Source: Bryobacterales bacterium
Lineage (GTDB): Bacteria > Cyanobacteriota > Vampirovibrionia > Obscuribacterales > Obscuribacteraceae
Direction: 5' to 3'
Assembly: GCA_903970295.1 (NCBI GenBank)
Contig: CAJCHQ010000655.1
Location: forward strand, 1-5,994
DNA: 5,994 nt
The notes below the pieces were generated by a model that was not told the DNA's origin, ran no database searches, and was given only the letters and a program-made list of their open reading frames with translations. Each line of letters opens with the position of its first letter. The first letter of the stretch is position 1. Shown piece by piece: positions 1 to 4,681 of the stretch. Made by a program: the position numbers and the translations under genes.

Positions 1-2
1 CC

Positions 3-80
3 AATTGGATGAGCTTGTGTCACATGTTGGATCAGTCGATTGACAGCGCCGCCACTGCCCACGGTGCACAGCTCAAGTAG
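3..80 (+). CDS. possible C-terminal tail of a gene entering from the left
   Basis: An open frame runs from the window edge (frame 3) to a TAG at 78-80 and gives about 25 residues ending in AHGAQLK. It reads like an amphipathic helical C-terminus (hydrophobic residues at NWMSLCHML, then DQSIDSAA). The final codons, CTC AAG stop, are the same as those ending the gene at 368-679, which is weak support for a real gene end. A second frame (2-43) also gives a short tail ending in HVGSVD, so the frame is not certain. No function can be assigned from so short a piece. Confidence 0.3.
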   Translation, partial: NWMSLCHMLDQSIDSAATAHGAQLK

Positions 81-307
81 GTTGTCCTTGTCGCGATTTG
101 TAAGCAATTTGACCGGCTTGACGGCAAGCACTGCTGATCGGGTGTTGACGTTTGGGCTTGGGCGAAACTCGATGCCCAACATTCTCAGCGAGATGGGAAT
201 CAGGCGCGGGCAATTTATTAATCAGAAGAGGGACGGTTGCAACGGGATAGCTATTGGCGGTGGGATCGGCATGCTTTGCTTCTTGAATGGATATACAACC
301 GGCGGTC
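81..307. other. non-coding stretch, no convincing gene
   Basis: An open frame begins at a TTG at 40 and ends at 327, but it has no Shine-Dalgarno at that start. Its internal ATG (172) would give only about 50 residues, glycine-rich and low in charged helix-like pattern. An overlapping minus-strand frame is equally long, so neither is favoured. I see no tRNA fold, terminator with T tract or tandem repeat here. The stretch probably serves as the upstream region of the promoter at 308-337. Confidence 0.4.
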
Positions 308-337
308 TTGAAGCGCACGGCGCTTGAATTCTATAAT
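308..337 (+). promoter_or_regulatory. sigma-70-type promoter with palindrome in the spacer
   Basis: A perfect -10 box TATAAT lies at 332-337 and a TTGAAG -35 box (4 of 6 consensus bases) at 308-313, with an 18-base spacer. Transcription would start near 344, about 24 bases before the ATG at 368. The spacer holds a 6-bp dyad, AAGCGC (311-316) and GCGCTT (320-325) around a 3-base loop, overlapping the end of the -35 box. A dyad in the spacer is a typical place for an operator, including for MerR-type activators, but no regulator can be assigned. Confidence 0.45.
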
Positions 338-367
338 CACCCTGAGATACGCGCTTAGGTGAATGCA

Positions 368-679
368 ATGCGGGCAGGCGATTTCGGTATGTTCGATTCG
401 GTCAAGCTGAAAACGAACCTTGACTGCGACGACATCTATGGTGGTGAAATTCAATTGCGAAAAGGCAAGAACGGCTGTGTTCTTGAAATGGGCAAGGAAC
501 CAAACACCGTCATTGTCGAATTCAAGATCGGTCCTGGAATGAAGGGCAGCACCGACTTTACCGCCGTTGAAATTGATGCTGATAGCCTTGAAATGGTGTC
601 CAAGATTGGACGCCGGTTTTCCGAACCGAACCCATATTTAGAGACAGCCATGGCCATTAAGGCTGGCAAACTCAAGTAA
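368..679 (+). CDS. small protein of unknown function (103 aa)
   Basis: I do not recognise this family. The start chosen is the ATG at 368, because AGGTG (357-361) sits six bases upstream, the same spacing used by the gene at 752-1447. A GTG at 359 and an ATG at 389 are alternatives but lack a good ribosome site. The protein has no signal peptide or membrane segment. Residues 9-70 look like a run of beta strands (VKLKTNL, GEIQLRKG, GCVLEMG, TVIVEFKIG, FTAVEID) with charged turns. A short C-terminal helical part follows (SLEMVSKIGRRF, then ETAMAIKAGKLK). This suggests a compact soluble beta-rich cytoplasmic domain. It is monocistronic: its own promoter lies at 308-337 and a strong stem-loop follows at 698-731. 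Confidence 0.65.
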   Translation: MRAGDFGMFDSVKLKTNLDCDDIYGGEIQLRKGKNGCVLEMGKEPNTVIVEFKIGPGMKGSTDFTAVEIDADSLEMVSKIGRRFSEPNPYLETAMAIKAGKLK

Positions 680-697
680 AAGAGCAGCGAAGGTTTT

Positions 698-731
698 GAA
701 GAGCTGGGCGAGGAAATCTGCCCAGCTCTTC
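698..731. terminator. perfect 12-bp stem-loop between convergent genes
   Basis: GAAGAGCTGGGC (698-709) pairs without mismatch with GCCCAGCTCTTC (720-731) around a 10-base loop. It begins 19 bases after the stop of the plus-strand gene and lies 20 bases beyond the stop of the minus-strand gene ending at 752, so it is placed to end both transcripts. The T tract is weak on both strands (CTTCTTGCG on plus, CAAAACC on minus). It may therefore work with Rho or as a 3'-end stabiliser rather than as a classic intrinsic terminator. Confidence 0.6.
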
Positions 732-751
732 TTGCGTAAATGACCGCTTGG

Positions 752-1447
752 TCAGTTTCGTTCAGAACTTGCCGTCAGTGGCTGTTCCTGAGAGTCTTCC
801 TTCTTGAGGTAGTCGCGATTGACGGTGCCAACTACGTCTATCTCTGGCTCTTCAAAAGCGATACGACCGGCACAGCGAGGCAAGTGCACGGTAATCTCCA
901 TTTCGATCAAGTCACCGGAAAAGTCTTTATCATCGAGCGAATAACCAGAATAAGAGCCAGTCACAATGATGGTTACGCTGCTTCGAGTTTCCTCGACGTC
1001 CGCCCTGTCATAAGTTATCTCTTCAAACACCGCATTGGTGGAAGCAACTACTTTCTCCAGCTCGATGTCTAGATCAGGACTGAGATGCTCGGGTAAATAC
1101 TCATCAATCATGAAATCACCGATGTCGTCGCACTCCCAGACCTCGCCGGTGAACAGCTCCTCGGACTGCAGAAATTGCGTCAATTCATCAACAAGCTTGT
1201 AGGAATGCGGCAATTGTTCGGGCAGTCCATTCAGGCAATCTCGGCGTTCGTTGATAATGTAAACGTCAGGAACGAGCACCGCAGCCATATCCAAGAACTC
1301 AAGCGAGTTGGCTTTATCGGCGAGTAACGCTGCGTGGCTTTTGTAACCGAAATAGGCAGCGACCAGTTCGCGCGCGTGCGTAGCCTTGAGCCCCGGATAG
1401 CATTCGCGTAGAAAATCAGAACAAAGTTTGGAAATATCATCGGCCAT
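752..1447 (-). CDS. acidic hypothetical protein with mobile-element-type N-terminal helical motif (231 aa)
   Basis: The start is taken at the ATG at 1445-1447, since GAGGTG lies six bases upstream. The longer frame from a GTG at 1456 would place that Shine-Dalgarno inside the coding region. Residues 1-45 are helical and carry the pattern HARELVAAYFGYKSHAALLA. I recall similar HA-x-EL-x-AA-x-x-GY-K-S segments at the N-terminus of poorly characterised plasmid and ICE proteins, some of them annotated as glyoxalase-related; this needs a profile search. Residues 50-150 are rich in Asp and Glu. Residues 155-207 look like beta strands (SSVTIIVTGSYSG, LIEMEITVHL, GRIAFEEPEID). There is no signal peptide or membrane segment, so it is probably a soluble cytoplasmic protein. 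Its catalytic role, if any, is unknown. It is transcribed alone, towards the convergent gene at 368-679. Confidence 0.8.
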   Translation of the reverse strand: MADDISKLCSDFLRECYPGLKATHARELVAAYFGYKSHAALLADKANSLEFLDMAAVLVPDVYIINERRDCLNGLPEQLPHSYKLVDELTQFLQSEELFTGEVWECDDIGDFMIDEYLPEHLSPDLDIELEKVVASTNAVFEEITYDRADVEETRSSVTIIVTGSYSGYSLDDKDFSGDLIEMEITVHLPRCAGRIAFEEPEIDVVGTVNRDYLKKEDSQEQPLTASSERN

Positions 1448-1695
1448 GACAAACACCTCATGTCATTGCTGGACTTGAGACGGTAGAGAAGAGCGTTTAA
1501 GCACTACCACGCCAGCGTGACTATACGAAGATGCTCTGTATGGCACGAGAACGTGTTGTTCAAAGCGTCGTCTTTTTGGTCGCTCATAACCAAGGCAATC
1601 GACTCCATTTGAAATTCTATCATACTGCCGGATTCGTTCCGTTTGAGCGAAACACAAAGCCGTGTGCAGCAGTATGCTGCTTCGCTCGCCCTGTT
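1448..1695. other. intergenic leader region upstream of the 231-aa gene
   Basis: No convincing gene is present; a 64-codon minus frame (1463-1657) has no ribosome site. On the minus strand, just before the 231-aa gene, two nested inverted repeats occur. GCTGG (1468-1472) pairs with CCAGC (1512-1516), and inside it GGTAG (1482-1486) pairs with CTACC (1504-1508). This could be a folded 5' leader. A TATGAT/TAGAAT-like -10 candidate lies near 1613-1624 on the minus strand but has no good -35 partner. A small palindrome GCAGCA/TGCTGC with a 3-base loop sits at 1667-1681. Confidence 0.35.
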
Positions 1696-1696
1696 T

Positions 1697-1803
1697 GTCT
1701 TGACCGCCCTGCTAAAATCGAGCGGCCGAAGGCGCGCATGTTTTGCATCTGCCGTCTATCGCCCGCCTTCGCTCGCAGCTAAAAGAGCGGGGCGGGTCAA
1801 GAC
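1697..1803. repeat. long imperfect inverted repeat (about 107 bases), REP/MITE-like or structured RNA
   Basis: The outer arms are GTCTTGACCGCCCTGCT (1697-1713) and AGCGGGGCGGGTCAAGAC (1786-1803). They match over 16 positions with one extra base and one mismatch. Inside, CGAGC (1719-1723) pairs with GCTCG (1771-1775), and GAAGGCGCGC (1728-1737) pairs with GCCCGCCTTC (1761-1770) with one mismatch, leaving an apical loop of about 23 bases. The whole folds as one long cruciform or hairpin and is visibly richer in GC than its surroundings. TTCGCTCGC occurs both just outside (1681-1689) and inside (1768-1776). No flanking target-site duplication is apparent. It lies between two minus-strand genes and outside any coding region I can support. 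Confidence 0.65.
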
Positions 1804-1845
1804 GGGTCATCAGGCAACAAATAAACTTCGCTGAAACAGCTATTA

Positions 1846-1888
1846 GTAAAGAGAAAACCGGCCGGGCACATAAGAGTGCCGGCCGGTT
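1846..1888 (-). terminator. intrinsic terminator of the J-domain gene
   Basis: AACCGGCCGGGCAC (1856-1869) pairs with GTGCCGGCCGGTT (1876-1888) around a 6-base loop, with a single bulged G. On the minus strand the stem is followed by TTTTCTCTTTA, a good T tract. It starts 20 bases after the stop of the J-domain gene (1909) and is in the right orientation to end that transcript. Confidence 0.85.
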
Positions 1889-1908
1889 ATGAAAGATAAT
1901 CTACGTCG

Positions 1909-3018
1909 TCAGGCAGCGACTTCTTGGAAGTCCTTCTTGAGTTCGACAAGAACGGATTCTGCAATCTTCTTACAGGAGAACGAGTTGATCGGAGAGGTAG
2001 TTCTTACTTCAAGTCCAACCACTCGCCCTGCTGTTGAATCTTTGACTTCGAAGCGCAGAACGATTCGTCGTGCACGCTTCAGGTCAGGGAGCACTTCTTC
2101 CTCGAATTCGAGAATGGCTTCTTGAGCAGTTCCGCTTGAGATGAACTTCCATTCTGCATTTTGTCTAGTCTGCTTGCCGATCGTCATTTTGAGATACTCA
2201 ATCGAGTTCTGGAGTGTTCGATCAGTTCTGAAATATCGCGCTTGCTCTTGAAGCTTGATGATTGCAGCCTCAGCAAAATACCAGCGGAACAAGTAAGTGG
2301 TGATGTATCCTGAGCCTCCTAAGAGGAAGGGCACTAGCCAGTCTGGATAGTGTCCAGGAAGGTCTGGAAAGATCAGACCTATAGTCGCAGTGATAATCCA
2401 GAGCGGGCCGAATACCGCAGCGAATCCGAGCGCCATTGCCAGTGCCGTTGCTGAGTCGCTGTTGGGACGATTGCAATAGGCATCGGCCTTCTTCACCCAT
2501 TCTTGAAGCGGAGTGAGCTTGAGGTCCGTCGTTTGGAACCAGCTGGTGGTGGCACCTGTGGTACTGGTGCTTTGAGAAGAGGAAGTACCGCTGTGCGAGT
2601 GTTTTGTGTGGTCCCAGTGATAGTGTTCTGAATGTGACTGTTGCTGACTTCGGTATGATTGCCCAGAGCTTTGCTGAGACCTGTCATTTGTTGATTGGGA
2701 TTGATGACCGGTTTGCTGGCCATGCGTTGAATTCGAACCAGCAGAGTTGCTACGCGAGCTGTTCTGTGTTGAGCTATTCGGCGTCTTAGGTGGCGAAGAA
2801 TGCGGATTTGCTTCAAACCATTTCTTCAGTATGTCCCGCGCATTGTTGAGTTGTTTTTGTTTCTCCAGCGCTTGACGATACGCTCTTGGATCGCTCATGT
2901 GCCGATCGGGATGATAGATGCGCGATAGCTTTCGCCATCGTTCGTTTACCTGTTTTAGGCCGGCACCAAAATTCAATTGCAGTGCTGCATAACATGCTTC
3001 ATAGTCCATTACTGCCAT
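1909..3018 (-). CDS. membrane-anchored J-domain (DnaJ-like) protein, 369 aa
   Basis: The N-terminus (residues 4-70) is a J domain. It has a helix II (LKQVNERWRKLSRIY), the invariant HPD at 36-38 followed by RH, and a helix III (RQALEKQKQLNNARDILKKW). J domains recruit Hsp70/DnaK and stimulate its ATPase. Residues 73-160 form a low-complexity linker rich in Ser, Thr, Gln and His, with no Gly/Phe region or zinc-finger cysteines, so this is not DnaJ itself. Two hydrophobic segments (about 190-217 and 226-246) predict a membrane hairpin. Residues 250-369 are a charged soluble domain with helices and strands (RARRIVLRFEV, GRVVGLEVRTTSP). The start chosen is the ATG at 3016-3018 with GAGGA nine bases upstream. 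The open frame continues 51 codons further, but that would run through the terminator at 3059-3082. The predicted role is to bring DnaK to a membrane-bound partner; that partner is unknown. Confidence 0.88.
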   Translation of the reverse strand: MAVMDYEACYAALQLNFGAGLKQVNERWRKLSRIYHPDRHMSDPRAYRQALEKQKQLNNARDILKKWFEANPHSSPPKTPNSSTQNSSRSNSAGSNSTHGQQTGHQSQSTNDRSQQSSGQSYRSQQQSHSEHYHWDHTKHSHSGTSSSQSTSTTGATTSWFQTTDLKLTPLQEWVKKADAYCNRPNSDSATALAMALGFAAVFGPLWIITATIGLIFPDLPGHYPDWLVPFLLGGSGYITTYLFRWYFAEAAIIKLQEQARYFRTDRTLQNSIEYLKMTIGKQTRQNAEWKFISSGTAQEAILEFEEEVLPDLKRARRIVLRFEVKDSTAGRVVGLEVRTTSPINSFSCKKIAESVLVELKKDFQEVAA

Positions 3019-3040
3019 TGTTTGTATTCCTCGTATTTGC

Positions 3041-3053
3041 GCTCTGCAAGAGC
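3041..3053 (-). promoter_or_regulatory. small 5-bp hairpin in the leader of the J-domain gene
   Basis: GCTCT (3041-3045) pairs with AGAGC (3049-3053) around a 3-base loop, immediately after the terminator T tract and before a CAAAT block and the Shine-Dalgarno. It mirrors the hairpin at 4120-4133 in position and size though not in sequence. Confidence 0.4.
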
Positions 3054-3054
3054 G

Positions 3055-3082
3055 AAAAGAGGGGGCACTTAGTGCCTCCCTC
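3055..3082 (-). terminator. intrinsic terminator overlapping the stop of the TPR-like gene
   Basis: Read on the minus strand, GAGGGAGGCAC pairs with GTGCCCCCTC (one bulge) around a 3-base loop that is exactly the TAA stop codon of the gene at 3069-3482. TTTT and a further pyrimidine-rich stretch follow. It lies 37 bases upstream of the J-domain gene's ATG, so transcripts must read through it, or a promoter between the two must exist, for that gene to be expressed. I see no good promoter in that space. Confidence 0.75.
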
Positions 3083-3482
3083 GAATTGAAAGTGGTTGTG
3101 TATTGATCTGAAGTAAGAGGGCTAAGGCGTTGTACTTCATCGCCTCTCTGTGCTTTCCTTGCCTGCAGCAAACGTGCCCGAGCATTTTATAGACAACAGC
3201 GATTTTGCCGCTGTCCTTGGGCGTCGTTTTGCTGATGATGCGGTAGGCTGTGAGCAAAGCCTTTTCAGCGAGTCTGTAGCCGTTGCGTCGACCGAGATGT
3301 TCGTGCGCAGCTTTGATGAGCGCATCTGCAACTCGGTCTGGCGACTCGATGCGCAGTGCGACGTCTTCACCCAAGGCGTAGAGCCTTTCGACAATCTGCT
3401 CATAGAGAGCTTCTGCTCTATCGAGTTTTGTGAACGCGGAGTTGCCGAACGCAATTGCGTCTTTGAGATTCAATTTTTCCAT
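3069..3482 (-). CDS. TPR-like helical protein, 137 aa
   Basis: The start ATG at 3480-3482 has AGGAG eight bases upstream. The protein is all-helical in appearance with no membrane segment. Residues 96-123 match a tetratricopeptide repeat: the YKMLG pair of helix A, then QGKHREAMKYNALAL of helix B. The preceding segment (70-95, RLAEKALLTAYRIISK) could be an imperfect earlier repeat, and residues 1-65 are further helices. TPRs mediate protein-protein contacts, often with chaperones. The J-domain gene lies directly downstream, so the two products may act together, but this is inference. The last ten residues (NTQPLSIRGRH) are a loose tail. Its stop codon lies in the loop of its own terminator. 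Confidence 0.8.
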   Translation of the reverse strand: MEKLNLKDAIAFGNSAFTKLDRAEALYEQIVERLYALGEDVALRIESPDRVADALIKAAHEHLGRRNGYRLAEKALLTAYRIISKTTPKDSGKIAVVYKMLGHVCCRQGKHREAMKYNALALLLQINTQPLSIRGRH

Positions 3483-3501
3483 TTGATGTTCTCCTATGTA
3501 A

Positions 3502-3535
3502 GAAGGAGAGAGTGATTATTTGCACTCTCTCCTTC
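3502..3535 (-). terminator. perfect 13-bp stem-loop between second HTH gene and TPR-like gene
   Basis: GAAGGAGAGAGTG (3502-3514) pairs perfectly with CACTCTCTCCTTC (3523-3535) around an 8-base loop. It begins 21 bases after the stop of the gene ending at 3557. Only a short run (TTACAT) follows on the minus strand, so the terminator score is uncertain. The Shine-Dalgarno AGGAG of the next gene (3491-3495) begins just six bases after the stem. It could therefore act as a terminator, an RNA-processing stem or a modulator of translation. Confidence 0.6.
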
Positions 3536-3556
3536 AGGAATTGTTTTCGTGATTTG

Positions 3557-3793
3557 TTAGCGGTAGCGGAAACAGATTCCGGTATCCGATGAAACGGCCC
3601 GAGGAGTGGGGTATGTGTTCCTTTTGATGAGATGTGCGATTCCGCTCTCAGTAAGCATGATGCGCTGCTCGATACGAATGACTGCCAATTTGCGTTGTTT
3701 GATCAATCGGCGAATTGTGTGTTCAGACATGTCGAGGAGCTTGGCTGCATCACGCACAGTGTAGAGCTGAAGATTACTCTTCGCCTGTGTCAT
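3557..3793 (-). CDS. small helix-turn-helix DNA-binding protein, excisionase/MerR-like (78 aa)
   Basis: The start ATG at 3791-3793 has a strong Shine-Dalgarno GGAGG eight or so bases upstream. Residues 9-60 follow the pattern of excisionase-family (HTH_17, MerR-like) winged helices. The hydrophobic TVRDAAKLLDMS forms helix 1 and the turn, HTIRRLIKQ is the recognition helix, and KLAVIRIEQRIMLTESGIAHLIKR forms the wing and last helix. The 18-residue C-terminal tail (YPTPRAVSSDTGICFRYR) is basic and apparently unstructured. Such proteins act as recombination directionality factors or as small transcription regulators in phages, plasmids and islands. No integrase is in the window, so a role as regulator is as likely. 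It lies 62 bases downstream of another HTH gene; the two sequences are clearly different. Confidence 0.85.
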   Translation of the reverse strand: MTQAKSNLQLYTVRDAAKLLDMSEHTIRRLIKQRKLAVIRIEQRIMLTESGIAHLIKRNTYPTPRAVSSDTGICFRYR

Positions 3794-3828
3794 GCGACCT
3801 CCAGTTATGTTGAGAGCTGGAGCTATTG

Positions 3829-3851
3829 ATACTCCCGCTCGTTTCGAGTAT
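3829..3851 (-). other. weak stem-loop between the two HTH genes
   Basis: ATACTC (3829-3834) pairs with GAGTAT (3846-3851), with an overlapping alternative CTCG-AAA-CGAG on the minus strand. There is no T tract, so this is not a convincing terminator. It begins 4 bases after the stop of the gene at 3856-4104 and could be a weak 3'-end structure or an operator-like dyad. Confidence 0.3.
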
Positions 3852-3855
3852 TGTG

Positions 3856-4104
3856 TTATTGAGCGCCATGCAGGCGGTTCATGATGAATGCATCTAAATC
3901 GATTCGGCGGTACTTCACTAATCGCCCTAGCTTAATATAGGGTAAGCTGTATCTGCCGCTCGATTTCCAGATGGCTAGCGTGTTTTCAGCGATTCCGAGA
4001 TAAGCTGCCGCTTCTCTGCGAGAAAGAAGTTCGTTGTCGAACCGAGAGAAACTTGCCTTCGCATCAGCTTTTTGCGAAGGTGAAAAGGGTATGAGATTGT
4101 CCAT
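3856..4104 (-). CDS. small helix-turn-helix DNA-binding protein, excisionase/AlpA-like (82 aa)
   Basis: The start chosen is the ATG at 4102-4104 with GGAG seven bases upstream. An in-frame ATG at 4188 would add 28 residues but lacks a ribosome site and would be translated across a terminator. Residues 1-25 are a polar N-terminal arm. Residues 25-78 are a clear HTH_17 (excisionase-type) domain: LLSRREAAAYLGIAENTLAIW, a charged turn, then LPYIKLGRLVKYRRIDLDAFIMNRL. The GRLVKYRRxDLDAFI ending is the usual wing and C-terminal helix. Proteins of this type regulate transcription or excision in phage-like and integrative elements. As the first gene of the minus-strand cluster, behind a structured leader, it is a good candidate for the cluster's own regulator. 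That role is inference. Confidence 0.85.
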   Translation of the reverse strand: MDNLIPFSPSQKADAKASFSRFDNELLSRREAAAYLGIAENTLAIWKSSGRYSLPYIKLGRLVKYRRIDLDAFIMNRLHGAQ

Positions 4105-4119
4105 TGTGTTACTCCATTT

Positions 4120-4133
4120 GCCACCATTGTGGC
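4120..4133 (-). promoter_or_regulatory. small 5-bp hairpin in the leader of the first HTH gene
   Basis: GCCAC (4120-4124) pairs with GTGGC (4129-4133) around a 4-base loop, directly between the terminator T tract and the Shine-Dalgarno GGAG. An equivalent 5-bp hairpin (GCTCT/AGAGC, 3041-3053) sits at the same relative place before the J-domain gene. The repeated layout suggests it is not chance. Confidence 0.4.
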
Positions 4134-4140
4134 CCTGAGC

Positions 4141-4174
4141 AAAAAGAGGAGCAGCCTGTTTATGCTTGCTCCTC
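4141..4174 (-). terminator. intrinsic terminator upstream of the first HTH gene
   Basis: On the minus strand GAGGAGCA pairs perfectly with TGCTCCTC around a 13-base loop and is followed by TTTTT. No convincing minus-strand gene ends just before it. It lies 36 bases upstream of the HTH start with no clear promoter in between. It therefore either ends a small untranslated RNA made from about 4300, or works as an attenuator in the leader of the HTH operon. Confidence 0.75.
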
Positions 4175-4297
4175 AAAAGAGAAAACATTGCGATAAAGGA
4201 ATGGGAATGAGGATGAATCGAGATAAATGTGTTCGCCGCGTGAGGCTCGATTCCTATTGTGATGTTGCGCGGCGAAGTCGTGCGTTTCCAGCGCTCT
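4175..4297 (-). ncRNA. candidate structured leader or small RNA with interleaved stems
   Basis: On the minus strand two perfect inverted repeats interleave. Stem A is TTCGCCGCG at 4276-4268 with CGCGGCGAA at 4240-4232. Stem B is GAATCGAG at 4253-4246 with CTCGATTC at 4222-4215. The order A5'-B5'-A3'-B3' allows either an H-type pseudoknot or two alternative folds. A possible promoter (TATCAT at 4309-4304, weak TTACGA 17 bases before it) would start an RNA near 4297. A second, TTGACG-16-GATAAG (4410-4383), lies further up. The terminator at 4141-4174 follows. Two such repeats can arise by chance in this length, or they could be protein-binding sites. Confidence 0.35.
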
Positions 4298-4639
4298 ATT
4301 TCAATGATAAGGGTGCTGGGTGAAATTCGTAAATGGGGTAAATCCCAGGAGTGTCATCAAATATGGTGCCTTGCTGCCAATGCTTATCCACTTCAAGGAA
4401 TGACCGTCAAAGAGAACATGCCACAAGATAAGTACGGGATATATGTGGCAGGACTCTCGGCAGGGAAGACCATTGAGCGCTCCGTTGGATATGCGAAAGA
4501 TATGAGAATGGCCATCAATGTCCACGGCTTGTTGACATCAGGCTCATATCGATCAATGCTAATGTTTTGCTCTGTTCGGCAGAAAATTCCTCGACGTGAA
4601 GATGGAACTGCGGAAGAGCAGCAGCACTCTCGGACGTAA
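4259..4639 (+). CDS. doubtful small ORF (up to 126 aa)
   Basis: This open frame starts at a GTG at 4259 with only a distant GAGG. Internal ATGs (for example at 4304) also lack a good ribosome site. The product has mixed composition (VLGEIRKWGKSQ, then GIYVAGLSAGKTIERS) and no recognisable domain, signal peptide or membrane segment. It overlaps the inverted repeat A arm at 4268-4276. In its favour, it is the longest frame in the 4190-4680 gap and ends 42 bases before the next gene in the same direction. On balance it is uncertain and may not be translated. Confidence 0.25.
   Translation: MMLRGEVVRFQRSISMIRVLGEIRKWGKSQECHQIWCLAANAYPLQGMTVKENMPQDKYGIYVAGLSAGKTIERSVGYAKDMRMAINVHGLLTSGSYRSMLMFCSVRQKIPRREDGTAEEQQHSRT
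4532..4560 (+). promoter_or_regulatory. possible promoter of the nuclease-like gene
   Basis: A perfect -35 box TTGACA lies at 4532-4537. The hexamer 17 bases on (AATGCT, 4555-4560) matches the -10 consensus at only three positions, so the promoter would be weak or need an activator. Transcription would start near 4567, leaving a leader of about 115 bases. Two copies of AACTGCGGAA (4606-4615 and 4638-4647), centre to centre 32 bases apart, fall in that leader. Confidence 0.25.
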
Positions 4640-4681
4640 CTGCGGAAACAGAAACGGGCCTAAAAGCTTAATGGCGTTGAC

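Noticed and set aside
40..327. 95-codon plus-strand ORF from a TTG
   Set aside because: No ribosome site, glycine-rich C-terminal half without domain pattern, an equally long frame on the other strand, and its end overlaps a strong promoter.
1468..1516. tRNA-like arms (GCTGG...CCAGC with an inner stem)
   Set aside because: Far too short, with no anticodon or T arm; kept only as a possible leader fold.
1463..1657. 64-codon minus-strand ORF upstream of the 231-aa gene
   Set aside because: No Shine-Dalgarno, Arg-rich composition typical of chance frames, and it would cover the structured leader and promoter region.
1697..1803. Integron attC site
   Set aside because: The hairpin has the right size, but I find no GTTRRRY and RYYYAAC core sites at its ends and no cassette-like single gene attached.
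2493..2816. 107-codon minus ORF inside the J-domain gene
   Set aside because: It is another frame of the Ser/Thr/Gln-rich linker, whose repetitive codons keep other frames open.
3019..3171. 51-residue N-terminal extension of the J-domain protein
   Set aside because: It would run through the terminator at 3055-3082 and into the TPR-like gene; the inner ATG has a Shine-Dalgarno and leads straight into the J domain.
3150..3515. 121-codon plus-strand ORF opposite the TPR-like gene
   Set aside because: It is the complement of a gene with a good start, TPR pattern and terminator; its own start lacks a ribosome site.
4105..4188. 28-residue N-terminal extension of the first HTH protein, or an in-frame leader peptide
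   Set aside because: The ATG at 4188 has no ribosome site and the extension is encoded by the terminator stem itself, so chance read-through is the simpler explanation.
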